A stretch of 64,000 nt of DNA from Aquabacterium sp. (GTDB taxonomy: Bacteria; Pseudomonadota; Gammaproteobacteria; Burkholderiales; Burkholderiaceae_C). The stretch covers positions 186,001-250,000 of the forward strand of contig NZ_JACRAH010000001.1 in NCBI RefSeq assembly GCF_016234775.1. The letters run 5' to 3'. Positions 51,909 through 60,692 of this stretch are shown piece after piece; position 1 is the stretch's first letter; each line of letters begins with the position of its first letter. The position numbers and the translations under genes are program-made. The notes beneath the pieces are model-generated. The model worked only from the letters and a program-made list of their open reading frames with translations. It did no database searches and was not told where the DNA came from.

Positions 51909-52982
51909 CTACTTGGCTATGCCCAGGCGCTGGTGCAGCAGCGGGCTGGTGGTGGTGTAGAGCAGGTGTTGCGGTGCATCCGGGTTGAGCGCGGCGGCTG
52001 CATGGTGGGCAGCCAGCGTGGCTTCGTGGAAGCCGCACAGCAGCAGGCGCTTCTTGCCGGGGTAGACGTTGATGTCGCCCACGGCATACAGGCGGGGGAT
52101 GCTGCTTTCGAAACTGGCGGTGTTCACGGCCACCTGTTTGCGCTCCAGCGCCATGCCCCAGTTGCTCAATGGGCCCAACTTGGGGCTCATCCCCAGACGG
52201 ATCAGCAGATGGTCCAGAGGCTGGCTGCGTGTCTGCCCATCTGCACCCAGAATCTGCAGGGCCTTGATCTGGCCATCTTCCATCGTGGTTTCGGTGGGCA
52301 TGCCCACGATCAGGTCGATCTGGCCGACGGCCATCAGCTCGCGTACCGCCGCATCCAGGTCTGTTTCTGCCTGGAACTGATCACGGCGATGCAGCAGGCT
52401 CAAGCGGGCAGGGCGTTGTGTCAGATTCGGATGGCGGGCGATGCTGAGCACCGCCGACAAGGCCTCGTCACCGCCGCCGTGGATGATCAGGTGTTGGCCG
52501 GCCCATGGCGCAGCGGTGCCGCTCGCTTCATGCAGGAAGTGGTGCACATTGCCAGCCTCGCTCAGGCCGGGCAGGTTCAGCGTGCGCGGCACAAAGGCAC
52601 CGGCGCCTGCAGCGATGAACACGGCGCGCGCCTGGATCTGCAGGCCCTTGTCCGTCTTGATCTCGAAGCCACCATCGGCGCACGCGCGCAACTCGGACAC
52701 CATGTGCCCAAGATGCAGGTTGCGTGGGGGGGCGTCAGGCGCATCGGCCGGCATGAAGGGCATGGCCTGAACGAGCAATTGCTGTGTCAGCTCACGCCCG
52801 GTGCACAGGGGCACGCCGGGGATATCGTAAATCGGCTTGTCGGGGTACAGCGCGATGCACTGGCCCCCGGCTTGCGGCAACACATCGATGATCTCGGCCT
52901 TGAGGCCCAGCAGGCCCAACTGGAAGACCTGAAAGAGGCCGACCGGGCCGGCCCCGATGACCAGGGCGTCTGTGTGGATCAT
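51909..52982 (-). CDS. Ferredoxin--NADP+ reductase (TrxB-like)
   Basis: A 357-residue FAD/NADPH oxidoreductase of the thioredoxin-reductase-like FNR group (YumC type), without the redox CxxC of true thioredoxin reductase. FAD loop ALVIGAGPVGLF (about 5-16), GGQCIALYPDKPIYDIPG (about 39-56), NADPH loop IIHGGGDEAL (about 155-164) and YAVGDINVYPGKKRLLLCGFHEA (about 300-322). It transfers electrons between NADPH and ferredoxin. The ATG at 52982 is used. It lies 26 bases after fdxA, a likely redox partner, and downstream of the cys operon. Confidence 0.9.
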   Translation of the reverse strand: MIHTDALVIGAGPVGLFQVFQLGLLGLKAEIIDVLPQAGGQCIALYPDKPIYDIPGVPLCTGRELTQQLLVQAMPFMPADAPDAPPRNLHLGHMVSELRACADGGFEIKTDKGLQIQARAVFIAAGAGAFVPRTLNLPGLSEAGNVHHFLHEASGTAAPWAGQHLIIHGGGDEALSAVLSIARHPNLTQRPARLSLLHRRDQFQAETDLDAAVRELMAVGQIDLIVGMPTETTMEDGQIKALQILGADGQTRSQPLDHLLIRLGMSPKLGPLSNWGMALERKQVAVNTASFESSIPRLYAVGDINVYPGKKRLLLCGFHEATLAAHHAAAALNPDAPQHLLYTTTSPLLHQRLGIAK

Positions 52983-53008
52983 CGAGCGTGCCGCGTGGAA
53001 GACGGCAA

Positions 53009-53332
53009 TCAGCGGATCAGTTGATCCAGCTTGCCCGTCTTGTCCTTCCACTCGTCAGCTTCAGGCAGCGGCTCTTTGCGCTTGGTGATGCTGGGCCAGG
53101 ACTTGGCCAGGTCCGCGTTGATCTGGATGTACTGCTGTTGGTTGCCGGGCACGTCTTCTTCAGGGACGATGGCGTTGACCGGGCACTCGGGGATACAGAC
53201 CGCGCAGTCGATGCACTCATCGGGGTCGATGACGAGGAAATTGGGGCCTTCGCGGAAGCAGTCCACCGGGCACACGTCCACACAGTCCGTGTATTTGCAG
53301 CGGATGCAGGCTTCGGTGACGACGTGGGTCAT
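53009..53332 (-). CDS. fdxA: Seven-iron ferredoxin FdxA
   Basis: A 107-residue ferredoxin with [17 protein letters not shown] (residues 9-25) and [12 protein letters not shown] (about 40-51), the layout of Azotobacter-type FdxA with one 3Fe-4S and one 4Fe-4S cluster. It carries electrons in the cytosol. Position between the cys operon and the FNR gene suggests it feeds the ferredoxin-type sulfite reductase CysI. Confidence 0.95.
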   Translation of the reverse strand: MTHVVTEACIRCKYTDCVDVCPVDCFREGPNFLVIDPDECIDCAVCIPECPVNAIVPEEDVPGNQQQYIQINADLAKSWPSITKRKEPLPEADEWKDKTGKLDQLIR

Positions 53333-53394
53333 GTCTGGTCTCTTGTATCGGTTAAAGATGAATAGGGCGAGATTTTACGGGCATGGCTTGCGCA

Positions 53395-54222
53395 TTAGCC
53401 TGTCGTAAGGTCTCTTCCTTCGCCACAAATGGCGATATGGGTCAAAGGTTGGTCAGGAAGATCGGTGGCGCCAGCGCCCACGATCACCAGGGTAGGGCGC
53501 CCGGCGTGAACCGAACTGGCGTCGCCCAGGGTGCCCACGGTGTGCGTGGTGTGACGCATGTCAGGCCAGCCTGCACGGGAGACCACGCTGACCGTGGTGT
53601 CTGCCGGCCAGCCTGCGTCCAGCAAGCCTTTGGACAGCGGCGCGAGCTGGCGCCCGGCCATGTAGAACACTTCCGTGTCCGCGCGCTGCCCCGGGCCCAT
53701 GCCGCATTGCAGGTCACCCGTGCGGGTCATGGCCGTGGTGAAGCTGACGCTGCGACCTGCGCCGCGGCGCGTCAGCGGGCGTTGGGTGGCGGCAGCCGCA
53801 GCCAGGGCCGAGGTCACGCCTGGCACCACTTCGCTGTCGATGCCGGCTTCACGCAAGGCGTGCAGTTCTTCTTCCAGTCGGCCAAACAGGCTGGGGTCAC
53901 CGCCCTTGAGGCGCGCCACCAGGCCACGTTCACCGTGAATGGCACCCACGGCCAAGGCTTGCTCCACCAGCAACTGGTTGATGCGTGTCTGGCCGTTGAA
54001 GTCGCTGCCTTCCTTGCCGGAAAAGCCCCGTTTGCCCACGTCGATCCAGTCGGCCTGCGGCGCCAGATCACGCAGCGAGGCATCCGCCAGCGCGTCGAAC
54101 AGCACCACCTGCGCCTGCGCCAGCAAACGGCTGCCACGCACGGTGATCAGGTCGGCCTCACCTGGGCCGGCCCCGATGAAGACAACCTTGGCGGTCACGA
54201 GTGAACAGGGCTTGTCGGCCAT
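53395..54222 (-). CDS. cobA: Uroporphyrinogen-III C-methyltransferase
   Basis: A 275-residue SUMT enzyme that methylates uroporphyrinogen III at C2 and C7 with SAM to give precorrin-2, the siroheme precursor. Conserved segments are VVFIGAGPGEADLITVRG (about 13-30), ARLKGGDPSLFGR (about 104-116) and GVTSALAAAAATQRPLTRRG (about 140-159). It is the last gene of the cys operon, 11 bases after cysN, and supplies siroheme for CysI. It lacks the CysG oxidase/ferrochelatase domain, so siroheme completion must be encoded elsewhere. Confidence 0.93.
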   Translation of the reverse strand: MADKPCSLVTAKVVFIGAGPGEADLITVRGSRLLAQAQVVLFDALADASLRDLAPQADWIDVGKRGFSGKEGSDFNGQTRINQLLVEQALAVGAIHGERGLVARLKGGDPSLFGRLEEELHALREAGIDSEVVPGVTSALAAAAATQRPLTRRGAGRSVSFTTAMTRTGDLQCGMGPGQRADTEVFYMAGRQLAPLSKGLLDAGWPADTTVSVVSRAGWPDMRHTTHTVGTLGDASSVHAGRPTLVIVGAGATDLPDQPLTHIAICGEGRDLTTG

Positions 54223-54233
54223 GCTGATGCCTT

Positions 54234-55559
54234 TCAGGCGGCCTTGACCAGCAGCGCGCCGCTGGTGCGGTTGGTCGTCGGGTCCACCACGATCAGGGCG
54301 CCGCCAATGCGGTTGTCCAGATAGGGCTCCACCGGCAGGGGCTGCTGCGTCTGGATCTGCACGCGGCCGATTTCGTTGACGGCCAGCTCGCCGGCGTCAC
54401 GGTCTTCCAGCGTGTGGATGTCCAGACGGTTGTCGATCGACGAGATGCGCGCCTGCACCCAGCGGTTGCCGTGGCGCACCCAGTACTTGCGGCCGACCAC
54501 GGCAGGTTCGGTGTCCAGCCAGGCCAGGGTGGCCGTGAAGCTGTCCGTGGGCTTGATGCTGCCGGGCGAGTGGATCCAGTCGCCGCGCGAGATATCGACC
54601 TGGCGGTCTAGCACGATGCCGGCCGACTGGCCTGCTTCGCACGCATCGACCACCAGGGCCGAATGGCGCACCTCGGCCACGATGGCGGTTTCGCCGCTCG
54701 GGAAGATCTGCACTTCGTCGCCAGCCTTGACCGCGCCGTGGGCAATGCGGCCCCAGAAAGCACGGTATTGATGGCCGGTGCCGGAAGCCGTGGCTTCGCC
54801 TTCGCCCACGCTGTCGCGGGTCACGTACTGCACGGGGTGCAGCAGGGCGCCGTCATGGCTTTCGTCGCTCGGAGGCAGTTCTTCCAGCACTTGCAGCAGC
54901 GTCGGGCCCTGGTACCAGGGCCAGTTGGCGCTCGGTGTGGTCACGTTGTCGCCGCGCAGGGCCGACACGGGGATCACGCCCTTGCTGTTGATGCCGGCTT
55001 GCTGCGCGAAAGCTTCCAGCGAAGCCTTGACGTTGTTGAAGGCGGTCTCGGTGTCCTGCTCGATGGCGTCCAGCTTGTTGATGGCGAACACGATGTTGGG
55101 CACGCGCAGCAGGTGGGCCAGCAGGCTGTGGCGGCGCGTCTGGGCCAGCAGGGGCACCGGCGAGGCCTTCCAGTCGATCTTGGTGATGTCGACCAGCACC
55201 ACGGCCGCGTCAGAACCGGCAGCAGCCGTCACCATGTTGCGGGTGTACTGCTCGTGGCCGGGGGCGTCGGCGATGATGAACTTGCGCGTCTTGGTGGCGA
55301 AGTAGCGGTAGGCCACGTCGATGGGGATGCCTTGTTCACGTTCGGCTTCCAGGCCGTCGGTCAGCAGCGACAGGTCGATAGGGGCGCCGGCGGCGCGCTT
55401 TTCCAGCGCATCCAGTTGGTCAGCCAGGATGGCGCGGCTGTCGAACAGCAGGCGGCCGATCAGGGTGCTCTTGCCATCGTCAACGCTACCGGCAGTCAGG
55501 AAGCGCAGGGCCTTGTGGGCGAGCTCTTCGCGAGCTTCGTTGTGGGTCACGTTAGTCAT
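54234..55559 (-). CDS. cysN: Sulfate adenylyltransferase subunit 1 (GTPase)
   Basis: A 441-residue EF-Tu-like GTPase subunit of ATP sulfurylase. G1 is GSVDDGKST (about 24-32), G3 DAPGHEQYTRNM (about 98-109) and G4 NKLD (about 160). GTP hydrolysis drives formation of APS by CysD. It ends without a fused APS kinase (CysC) domain, matching the APS-reductase type of CysH in this operon. Start overlaps the cysD stop (TGATG). Confidence 0.96.
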   Translation of the reverse strand: MTNVTHNEAREELAHKALRFLTAGSVDDGKSTLIGRLLFDSRAILADQLDALEKRAAGAPIDLSLLTDGLEAEREQGIPIDVAYRYFATKTRKFIIADAPGHEQYTRNMVTAAAGSDAAVVLVDITKIDWKASPVPLLAQTRRHSLLAHLLRVPNIVFAINKLDAIEQDTETAFNNVKASLEAFAQQAGINSKGVIPVSALRGDNVTTPSANWPWYQGPTLLQVLEELPPSDESHDGALLHPVQYVTRDSVGEGEATASGTGHQYRAFWGRIAHGAVKAGDEVQIFPSGETAIVAEVRHSALVVDACEAGQSAGIVLDRQVDISRGDWIHSPGSIKPTDSFTATLAWLDTEPAVVGRKYWVRHGNRWVQARISSIDNRLDIHTLEDRDAGELAVNEIGRVQIQTQQPLPVEPYLDNRIGGALIVVDPTTNRTSGALLVKAA

Positions 55560-56509
55560 CAGAAATAGCCTTCCTTCTTGCGGCGCTCCATCGAGGCCTC
55601 GGACGTGCGGTCGTCCATGCGGGTAGCGCCACGTTCGCTCACGGTCACGTGCAGGGTCTCAGCAACGATGTCGGCCGGGTTGGCGGCATCGCTCTCGACC
55701 GGGCAGGTGCAGGTCATGTCACCCACGGTGCGGAAACGCACGTCCACGGTCTCGATGGTTTCGCCTTCCAGTGCGGGCGTGACCTCGGTCAGCGGCACCA
55801 GCAGGCCCTTGCGGCGGATCACCTGGCGGGCGTGCTTGAAATAGATGTTGGGCAGCGGGATGTTTTCGCGGGCGATGTAGAGCCACACGTCCAGCTCCGT
55901 CCAGTTGCTGATGGGGAAGGCGCGGAAGTGCTCGCCCGGCTTGATGCGGGTGTTGAACAGGTTCCACAGCTCGGGGCGCTGTTCCTTGGGCTGCCATTGG
56001 CCGAAGCTGTCGCGGTGCGAGAAGATGCGCTCCTTGGCGCGGGCCTTCTCTTCGTCACGACGCGCGCCGCCGATCAGGCAATCGAAGCGGTTGTCTTCGA
56101 TGGCTTCCAGCAGGGTCACGGTCTGGTGGCCGTTGCGCGATTCCAGCGGATGAGCCAGGCGCACGGTGCCCTTCTTGATGGACTCGTCCATGTGCGCCAC
56201 GATCAGGCGCTCGCCGATCTCGGCCACACGCTTTTCGCGGAACTCGATCACTTCAGGGAAGTTGTGGCCGGTGTCCACGTGCACGAGCGGGAAGGGCAGC
56301 TTGCCTTCGAGCTTGCCTTGCGCGTTCTTCATCTTGAAGGCCTTTTCGGCCAGATGCAGCACCACGCAGGAGTCCTTGCCGCTGGAGAACAGCAGGCCAG
56401 GGCGCTCGAAACTGGCGGCCACTTCACGCAGGATGAAGATCGCTTCTTCTTCCAGGGCGTCCAGGTGGCGGTGGTCCACATCCGCCAGCAATTGGTTCAC
56501 ATCAGTCAT
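55559..56509 (-). CDS. cysD: Sulfate adenylyltransferase subunit 2
   Basis: A 316-residue PP-loop ATP pyrophosphatase subunit of ATP sulfurylase, which joins sulfate to AMP. The PP-loop is LFSSGKDS (about 40-47), with HVDTGHNFPEV and CLIGGARRDEEKARAKER also diagnostic. It is coupled to cysN by a TGATG overlap. A 60-base gap with hairpins separates it from cysH upstream. Confidence 0.96.
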   Translation of the reverse strand: MTDVNQLLADVDHRHLDALEEEAIFILREVAASFERPGLLFSSGKDSCVVLHLAEKAFKMKNAQGKLEGKLPFPLVHVDTGHNFPEVIEFREKRVAEIGERLIVAHMDESIKKGTVRLAHPLESRNGHQTVTLLEAIEDNRFDCLIGGARRDEEKARAKERIFSHRDSFGQWQPKEQRPELWNLFNTRIKPGEHFRAFPISNWTELDVWLYIARENIPLPNIYFKHARQVIRRKGLLVPLTEVTPALEGETIETVDVRFRTVGDMTCTCPVESDAANPADIVAETLHVTVSERGATRMDDRTSEASMERRKKEGYF

Positions 56510-56563
56510 AGCTTCAATTTACTTTCTCGAAATCTGATCGCGCGTGCCTTTTGGCTCCGGCCC

Positions 56564-56603
56564 GGGTGCTTACGCACCCTTCACATCGGCGTTGCCGATG
56601 TGA
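56564..56603 (-). other. Tandem hairpins at the cysH/cysD junction
   Basis: A 10-bp perfect inverted repeat, TCACATCGGC-GTT-GCCGATGTGA (56581-56603), ends the cysH coding sequence. Directly after it GGGTGC-TTAC-GCACCC (56564-56579) covers the stop codon. No T run follows on the minus strand. They may stabilise the upstream mRNA or mark a processing site, giving unequal expression of cysI-cysH and cysD-cysN. Confidence 0.55.
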
Positions 56604-57451
56604 GCCTGCGCCGAAGCAAAAGGAACAGTCTCGCTGCGCGATCCTGGCGCCGAAGTCTCGGCGCTGGAATGCGACTTGACGTGCAAGCCGCATTCCTTTT
56701 TGCTTTCATCTTCCCACCACCAGCGGCCGGCGCGGAAGTCCTCACCCACGGCGATGGCACGCGTGCAAGGCGCACAACCGATGCTGGGCATGAACTGGTC
56801 GTGCAGCGGGTTGTAGGGCACGTGGTTGACGGATACGTAGTGCCACACATCGCCCCAGGTCCAGTCGATCATGGGGTTGAACTTGGCGCGGCCCTTGTCG
56901 TCCTGTTCGCGCGCGGCCATGTCGCCACGGTTGTTGGACTGTTCGCGGCGCAGGCCGGTGATCCAGGCTGTGCGCTCGGCCAGCATGCGGCTCAAGGGCT
57001 CCAGCTTGCGGATGCCGCAGCAGGCCTTGCGCAGGTCGATGCTTTCGTACATGGCCTTCTCGCCATTCTTCTGCACGAACTCGATCACGGCCTCTTTAAC
57101 CGGCTTGTACACCTCGACGTGGATGCCCATGTCGGCATAGTGCGTCTCGATCGTGCCGATCAGCGAAGCGGTCTCGGGGTTCAATGCGCCCGTTTCCAGC
57201 GTGCCAATGGCGATCGGCAGGCGATAGCGGGCGATCAGATCGGTCACGATCATGTCTTCCACGCCCAGGCTGGTCGCCTGCACGACCTTGCCGTCGTGCT
57301 CGATGGCCGCAGCCTTGAGCAATTCAATCGTGGCGTGCACCTTGTCGGCGTAGGTCGGGCTGGGGCTGTTATACAGCGCGATGGCCGAACCGGCGGGTGC
57401 CGGGCCACCGATCAGCGACGAGACGTCGCCCAGAGAAGAGGATTCGCTCAT
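56570..57451 (-). CDS. cysH: Assimilatory APS reductase (CysH, 4Fe-4S type)
   Basis: A 293-residue CysH-family reductase that converts activated sulfate to sulfite. Cys144-Cys145 and Cys226-x2-Cys229 form the CC...CxxC set that binds a 4Fe-4S cluster in APS reductases and is missing from PAPS reductases. The catalytic Cys254 lies in ECGLH. The substrate is therefore probably APS directly, with thioredoxin or glutathione as reductant. This agrees with the lack of cysC. It is followed by two strong hairpins before cysD. Confidence 0.95.
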   Translation of the reverse strand: MSESSSLGDVSSLIGGPAPAGSAIALYNSPSPTYADKVHATIELLKAAAIEHDGKVVQATSLGVEDMIVTDLIARYRLPIAIGTLETGALNPETASLIGTIETHYADMGIHVEVYKPVKEAVIEFVQKNGEKAMYESIDLRKACCGIRKLEPLSRMLAERTAWITGLRREQSNNRGDMAAREQDDKGRAKFNPMIDWTWGDVWHYVSVNHVPYNPLHDQFMPSIGCAPCTRAIAVGEDFRAGRWWWEDESKKECGLHVKSHSSAETSAPGSRSETVPFASAQAHIGNADVKGA

Positions 57452-57477
57452 GTCAGCTCACTCCTTGAGATGCGGGC

Positions 57478-57984
57478 TCAGGCCGCACGACCAAAAACGG
57501 GCTTGGTCGCCTGGATGTCGCCCTGGTAGTGTCCACGGGCCGCAAAGAAGCCCAGAGCACGTTCCGCAGCGGCCCGCTCCTGGTCGGCGCGCAGCACCAC
57601 GGCGTCAAAACCGGAGCGCGCCATCAGGGGCATCATGTCCACCAGCACTTCGCCGGTGGCACGGATCTCGCCACCAAAGCGATAGCGGGCGCGCAGGATG
57701 TGGGCCTGGCTGTAGGCGCGGCCGTCCACCCACTTGGGGAACTGCAGCACCACCAGCGACAGCTTGGCCGCATCGGCTTCCAGCACTTCGATGTCGGTGT
57801 CATTGGGCAGGATCACGCCAACCGGCTTGTAATCAGTAGAGCCTTGTGCGGGCCACTGTTCGCGCACGGCATGCCACTGGCCCAGCGTCAGCAGGCTGTA
57901 GCTCTTGATTGGCGGGTGAGACATGGGGCCGTCTTCGCCGCCCACGGTGTGCCACTGGTCGTGATGGGTATCGATGAATTTCAT
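57478..57984 (-). CDS. DUF934 family protein
   Basis: A 168-residue protein of DUF934, found almost always between cysI and cysH in beta- and gammaproteobacteria. Family segments are GVILPNDTDIEVLEAD (about 53-68), FPKWVDGRAYSQAHILRARYRFGGEIRATGEVL region (about 80-113) and LRADQERAAAERALGFF (about 131-147). No cysteine motif or catalytic residues are evident. It probably assists sulfite or APS reduction, but no function is established. It lies 29 bases after cysI and 26 before cysH. Confidence 0.9.
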   Translation of the reverse strand: MKFIDTHHDQWHTVGGEDGPMSHPPIKSYSLLTLGQWHAVREQWPAQGSTDYKPVGVILPNDTDIEVLEADAAKLSLVVLQFPKWVDGRAYSQAHILRARYRFGGEIRATGEVLVDMMPLMARSGFDAVVLRADQERAAAERALGFFAARGHYQGDIQATKPVFGRAA

Positions 57985-58013
57985 GGTGTTCTTTCTCCGT
58001 GCATCACGCCCGA

Positions 58014-59723
58014 TCAGGCTGCCTTGGCCGTGGAACGGCGAACGGCGTTCGCTGCGGCCTTGAACGGGTCGATGCCAATGCGCTTGACGGTGTCAACGAA
58101 CTTCTCGTTGGCAGCACGTTGGCCCTTGTAGGTCTCGATCACGGCTTCGATCACATCCGTGACTTCATCGGCCGCAAACGAGGGGCCGATCACCTTGCCG
58201 GCCACGCTGGTGGGCGCGTGATCCGAGCCATCGGAGCCACCCAGGGTGACCTGATACCACTCGCTGCCGTCCTTGTCCACGCCCAGGATGCCGATGTGGC
58301 CCGTGTGGTGGTGGCCGCAGGAGTTGATGCACCCGGAGATGTGCAGGTCGATGTCGCCGATGTCGTAGAGCTCGTCCAGATCCTGGTAGCGCTCGATCAG
58401 GTCATTGGCGATGGGGATGGAGCGGGCGTTGGCCAGGGCGCAGAAGTCACCACCTGGGCAAGCGATCATGTCGCTGAGCAGGCCCAGGTTGGCCGAGGCC
58501 AGCGTGGCGGCCTTGGCGGCTTGCCACAGGGCAAACAGCTGGTCTTCGCGCACAAAGGGCAGCAACACGTTCTGGTCGTGTGTCACGCGCAGTTCGCCGC
58601 AGCTGAACTGATCGGCCATGTCGGCGATGGCGTCCATCTGGGCGTCGGTCACGTCACCAGGCGCCTGGCCCACACGCTTGACCGACAGGTGCACGTTCTT
58701 GTAGCCCTGTACCTTGTGGCCCTTCACATTGCGTTCCAACCACTTGCCGAACTGGGTCTTGTCGGCGTCGGACGCATCGGCAGGCAGGCCATTGCCGTCA
58801 GGCATGAAAGCCTTGACCGCCTCGGGGAAACCGAAGCCCACGTTCACGCGGTCGAACTCGGCCTGCGGGATGATGTGGGCCGCACCGTCGACGTCACGCG
58901 TCAGGATGTTGCTGAACTCCTGGTTGACCTGGTCGAAGAACTTCTGGCCTTCTGCCTTGACCAGAATCTTGATCCGGGCCTTGTACATGTTGTCGCGGCG
59001 GCCGTAGCGGTTGTACACGCGCACGATGGCTTCGATGTAGACCAGGATCTGCTGCCAGGGCACGAAGCTGTTGATCACCGTGCCAGTGATGGGCGTGCGG
59101 CCCATGCCACCGCCCACGATCACCTTGAAGCCAACTTCGCCTTCGTCGTCCTTGACCAGTTGCAGGCCAATGTCGTGCCAGTAGATGGCAGCGCGGTCTT
59201 CCTTGGCGCCACTCACCGCGATCTTGAACTTGCGGGGCAAGAAGGCGAACTCGGGGTGCAGCGTGGACCATTGGCGCAGCACTTCGCAATAGGGGCGTGC
59301 GTCGATGATCTCATCTTCAGCGACACCCACCATCGCGTCTGCCGTGATGTTGCGGATGCAGTTGCCCGACGTCTGGATGCCGTGCATGTTGACTTCAGCC
59401 AGCAGGTCCATCACATCGGCGCTCTTGGCCAGCGGAATCCAGTTGTACTGAACGTTCTGGCGCGTCGTGAAGTGGGCGTAGCCGCGGTCGTACTCGCGGG
59501 CGATCTTCGCCAGCTGGCGGATCTGCTTGCTCGACATCTCGCCGTAAGGCACGGCCACGCGCAGCATGGGCGCATGGCGTTGCACATACCAGCCGTTTTG
59601 CAGGCGCAGTGGGCGGAACTCGTCATCGCCCAGCTTGCCAGCCAGGTTGCGCTCCAGCTGGTCGCGGAACTGGGCCGCACGCTGGCGGACGAACTGTTTG
59701 TCAAATTCGGTGTACTGATACAT
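58014..59723 (-). CDS. cysI: Sulfite reductase hemoprotein (ferredoxin/nitrite-sulfite type)
   Basis: A 569-residue siroheme/4Fe-4S reductase that takes sulfite to sulfide with six electrons. The cluster ligands are Cys422-x5-Cys428 (ACPGGDFC) and Cys465-x3-Cys469 (SGCINSCGHHH). N-terminal substrate-site residues appear in FTTRQNVQYNW. No CysJ flavoprotein gene is present, so ferredoxin (FdxA with FNR downstream) is a reasonable donor. It is first of cysI-DUF934-cysH-cysD-cysN-cobA. A nitrite reductase role is less likely given the operon. Confidence 0.95.
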   Translation of the reverse strand: MYQYTEFDKQFVRQRAAQFRDQLERNLAGKLGDDEFRPLRLQNGWYVQRHAPMLRVAVPYGEMSSKQIRQLAKIAREYDRGYAHFTTRQNVQYNWIPLAKSADVMDLLAEVNMHGIQTSGNCIRNITADAMVGVAEDEIIDARPYCEVLRQWSTLHPEFAFLPRKFKIAVSGAKEDRAAIYWHDIGLQLVKDDEGEVGFKVIVGGGMGRTPITGTVINSFVPWQQILVYIEAIVRVYNRYGRRDNMYKARIKILVKAEGQKFFDQVNQEFSNILTRDVDGAAHIIPQAEFDRVNVGFGFPEAVKAFMPDGNGLPADASDADKTQFGKWLERNVKGHKVQGYKNVHLSVKRVGQAPGDVTDAQMDAIADMADQFSCGELRVTHDQNVLLPFVREDQLFALWQAAKAATLASANLGLLSDMIACPGGDFCALANARSIPIANDLIERYQDLDELYDIGDIDLHISGCINSCGHHHTGHIGILGVDKDGSEWYQVTLGGSDGSDHAPTSVAGKVIGPSFAADEVTDVIEAVIETYKGQRAANEKFVDTVKRIGIDPFKAAANAVRRSTAKAA

Positions 59724-59777
59724 GGCAAGTCTCCCGCACTCAAGCAGGGTGTCGATGTGTCAAATCTGCCTGGCACG

Positions 59778-59793
59778 TCACCCCGAGGGGTGA
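59778..59793. other. Hairpin in the tauE-cysI gap
   Basis: TCACCCC-GA-GGGGTGA, a perfect 7-bp inverted repeat in the 98-base gap between the TauE/SafE gene and cysI. The two-base loop is tight for an RNA hairpin and no T run follows, so it may be a DNA-binding site or a weak attenuator rather than a terminator. Confidence 0.4.
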
Positions 59794-59821
59794 ACTGTGC
59801 GGCGGCGGTTCTGTTTGTGGA

Positions 59822-60601
59822 TCAAGCGGTCAGCAAAACCTTCTTGGCAGCAAGGACCAGGCAGGCGCAAAGCGCAAAACGCGTGATTGTCTCAGGCAAA
59901 TGCTTGGTCAGCTTGGCGGCCACCCAGATTGCGGGGATGGAGCCGATCAACAATTCGACCAGCAGCACCCAGTTGACGTTGCCCAGCGACGCGTGGCCTA
60001 AGCCGGCGACGATGGTCAGAGGCACCGCATGCGCGATGTCACTGCCAACCAGGCGTTTCATGTCCAGGCGAGGGTAGAGCAGCAGGATCATGGTGGCGCC
60101 CAGTGCACCAGCACCGATGGAGCTCAAGGACACCAGCACGCCCAGAATGGCGCCACACAGCACCGTCAGCGGGCCGCGGCGCTCGCGGGTGATCCAGCGC
60201 TCCAGCCAGATGCCGACCTTGTACCAGACCGGACGAAACGCCACGGTCACGGCGGTCAGCAGCAAGGCGATGCCCAAAGCGTAGGCCAGGGCACTGTCGC
60301 CACTCTTGTGGATCCCGAACTGATGCATGGCAAACAGCGTGAGGATGGTGGCGGGAATGCTGCCCAGCAGGAGCTTTTTGACGATGTGATAGTCGACATG
60401 GCCTTCGCGATGGTGCGCGACGGAGCCTGACACCTTGGTCAGACCGGCAAACCACAGGTCGGTGCCAATGGCCACCGCTTTGTCGAGACCAAAGACCGAA
60501 ATCAGCAGCGGCGTCATCAAAGAGCCGCCACCCACGCCGGTCAGCCCCACAATCGAGCCCACGCCGGCCCCGGCAGCAACAGCCGTCCAATCGAAATTCA
60601 T
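59822..60601 (-). CDS. TauE/SafE family sulfite/sulfate permease
   Basis: A 259-residue TSUP-family inner-membrane protein with about eight helices. The repeated signature is visible as GVGSIVGLTGVGGGSLMTPLL (N-terminal) and LSSIGAGALGATMILLLYP (about 155-173). The family moves sulfite, sulfoacetate or related anions. Its place just upstream of cysI suggests sulfate or sulfite uptake for assimilation, or sulfite release. The ATG at 60601 is used. Confidence 0.9.
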   Translation of the reverse strand: MNFDWTAVAAGAGVGSIVGLTGVGGGSLMTPLLISVFGLDKAVAIGTDLWFAGLTKVSGSVAHHREGHVDYHIVKKLLLGSIPATILTLFAMHQFGIHKSGDSALAYALGIALLLTAVTVAFRPVWYKVGIWLERWITRERRGPLTVLCGAILGVLVSLSSIGAGALGATMILLLYPRLDMKRLVGSDIAHAVPLTIVAGLGHASLGNVNWVLLVELLIGSIPAIWVAAKLTKHLPETITRFALCACLVLAAKKVLLTA

Positions 60602-60692
60602 TAAACGCTTCAGCTTTCTGAACGCGCCCGCAAGCAGCAAGAGCATGGCGGGCAGTTTGAAGGAGGTTGAAATGTAGAAAACTTTTATATAA

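Noticed and set aside
56570..57451. Naming CysH a PAPS reductase
   Set aside because: The four extra cysteines (144, 145, 226, 229) mark the APS-reductase type, and no APS kinase is encoded with it.
55649..57529. A 626-codon open frame on the plus strand opposite cysD and cysH
   Set aside because: It is the antisense of well-conserved cys genes, rich in Gly/His/Val/Leu from GC-biased codons, with no recognisable domain. It is a compositional shadow.
57999..60077. A 692-codon open frame on the plus strand opposite cysI
   Set aside because: It is antisense to the cysI coding sequence and its product shows no family motif. Long antisense frames are expected in high-GC DNA.
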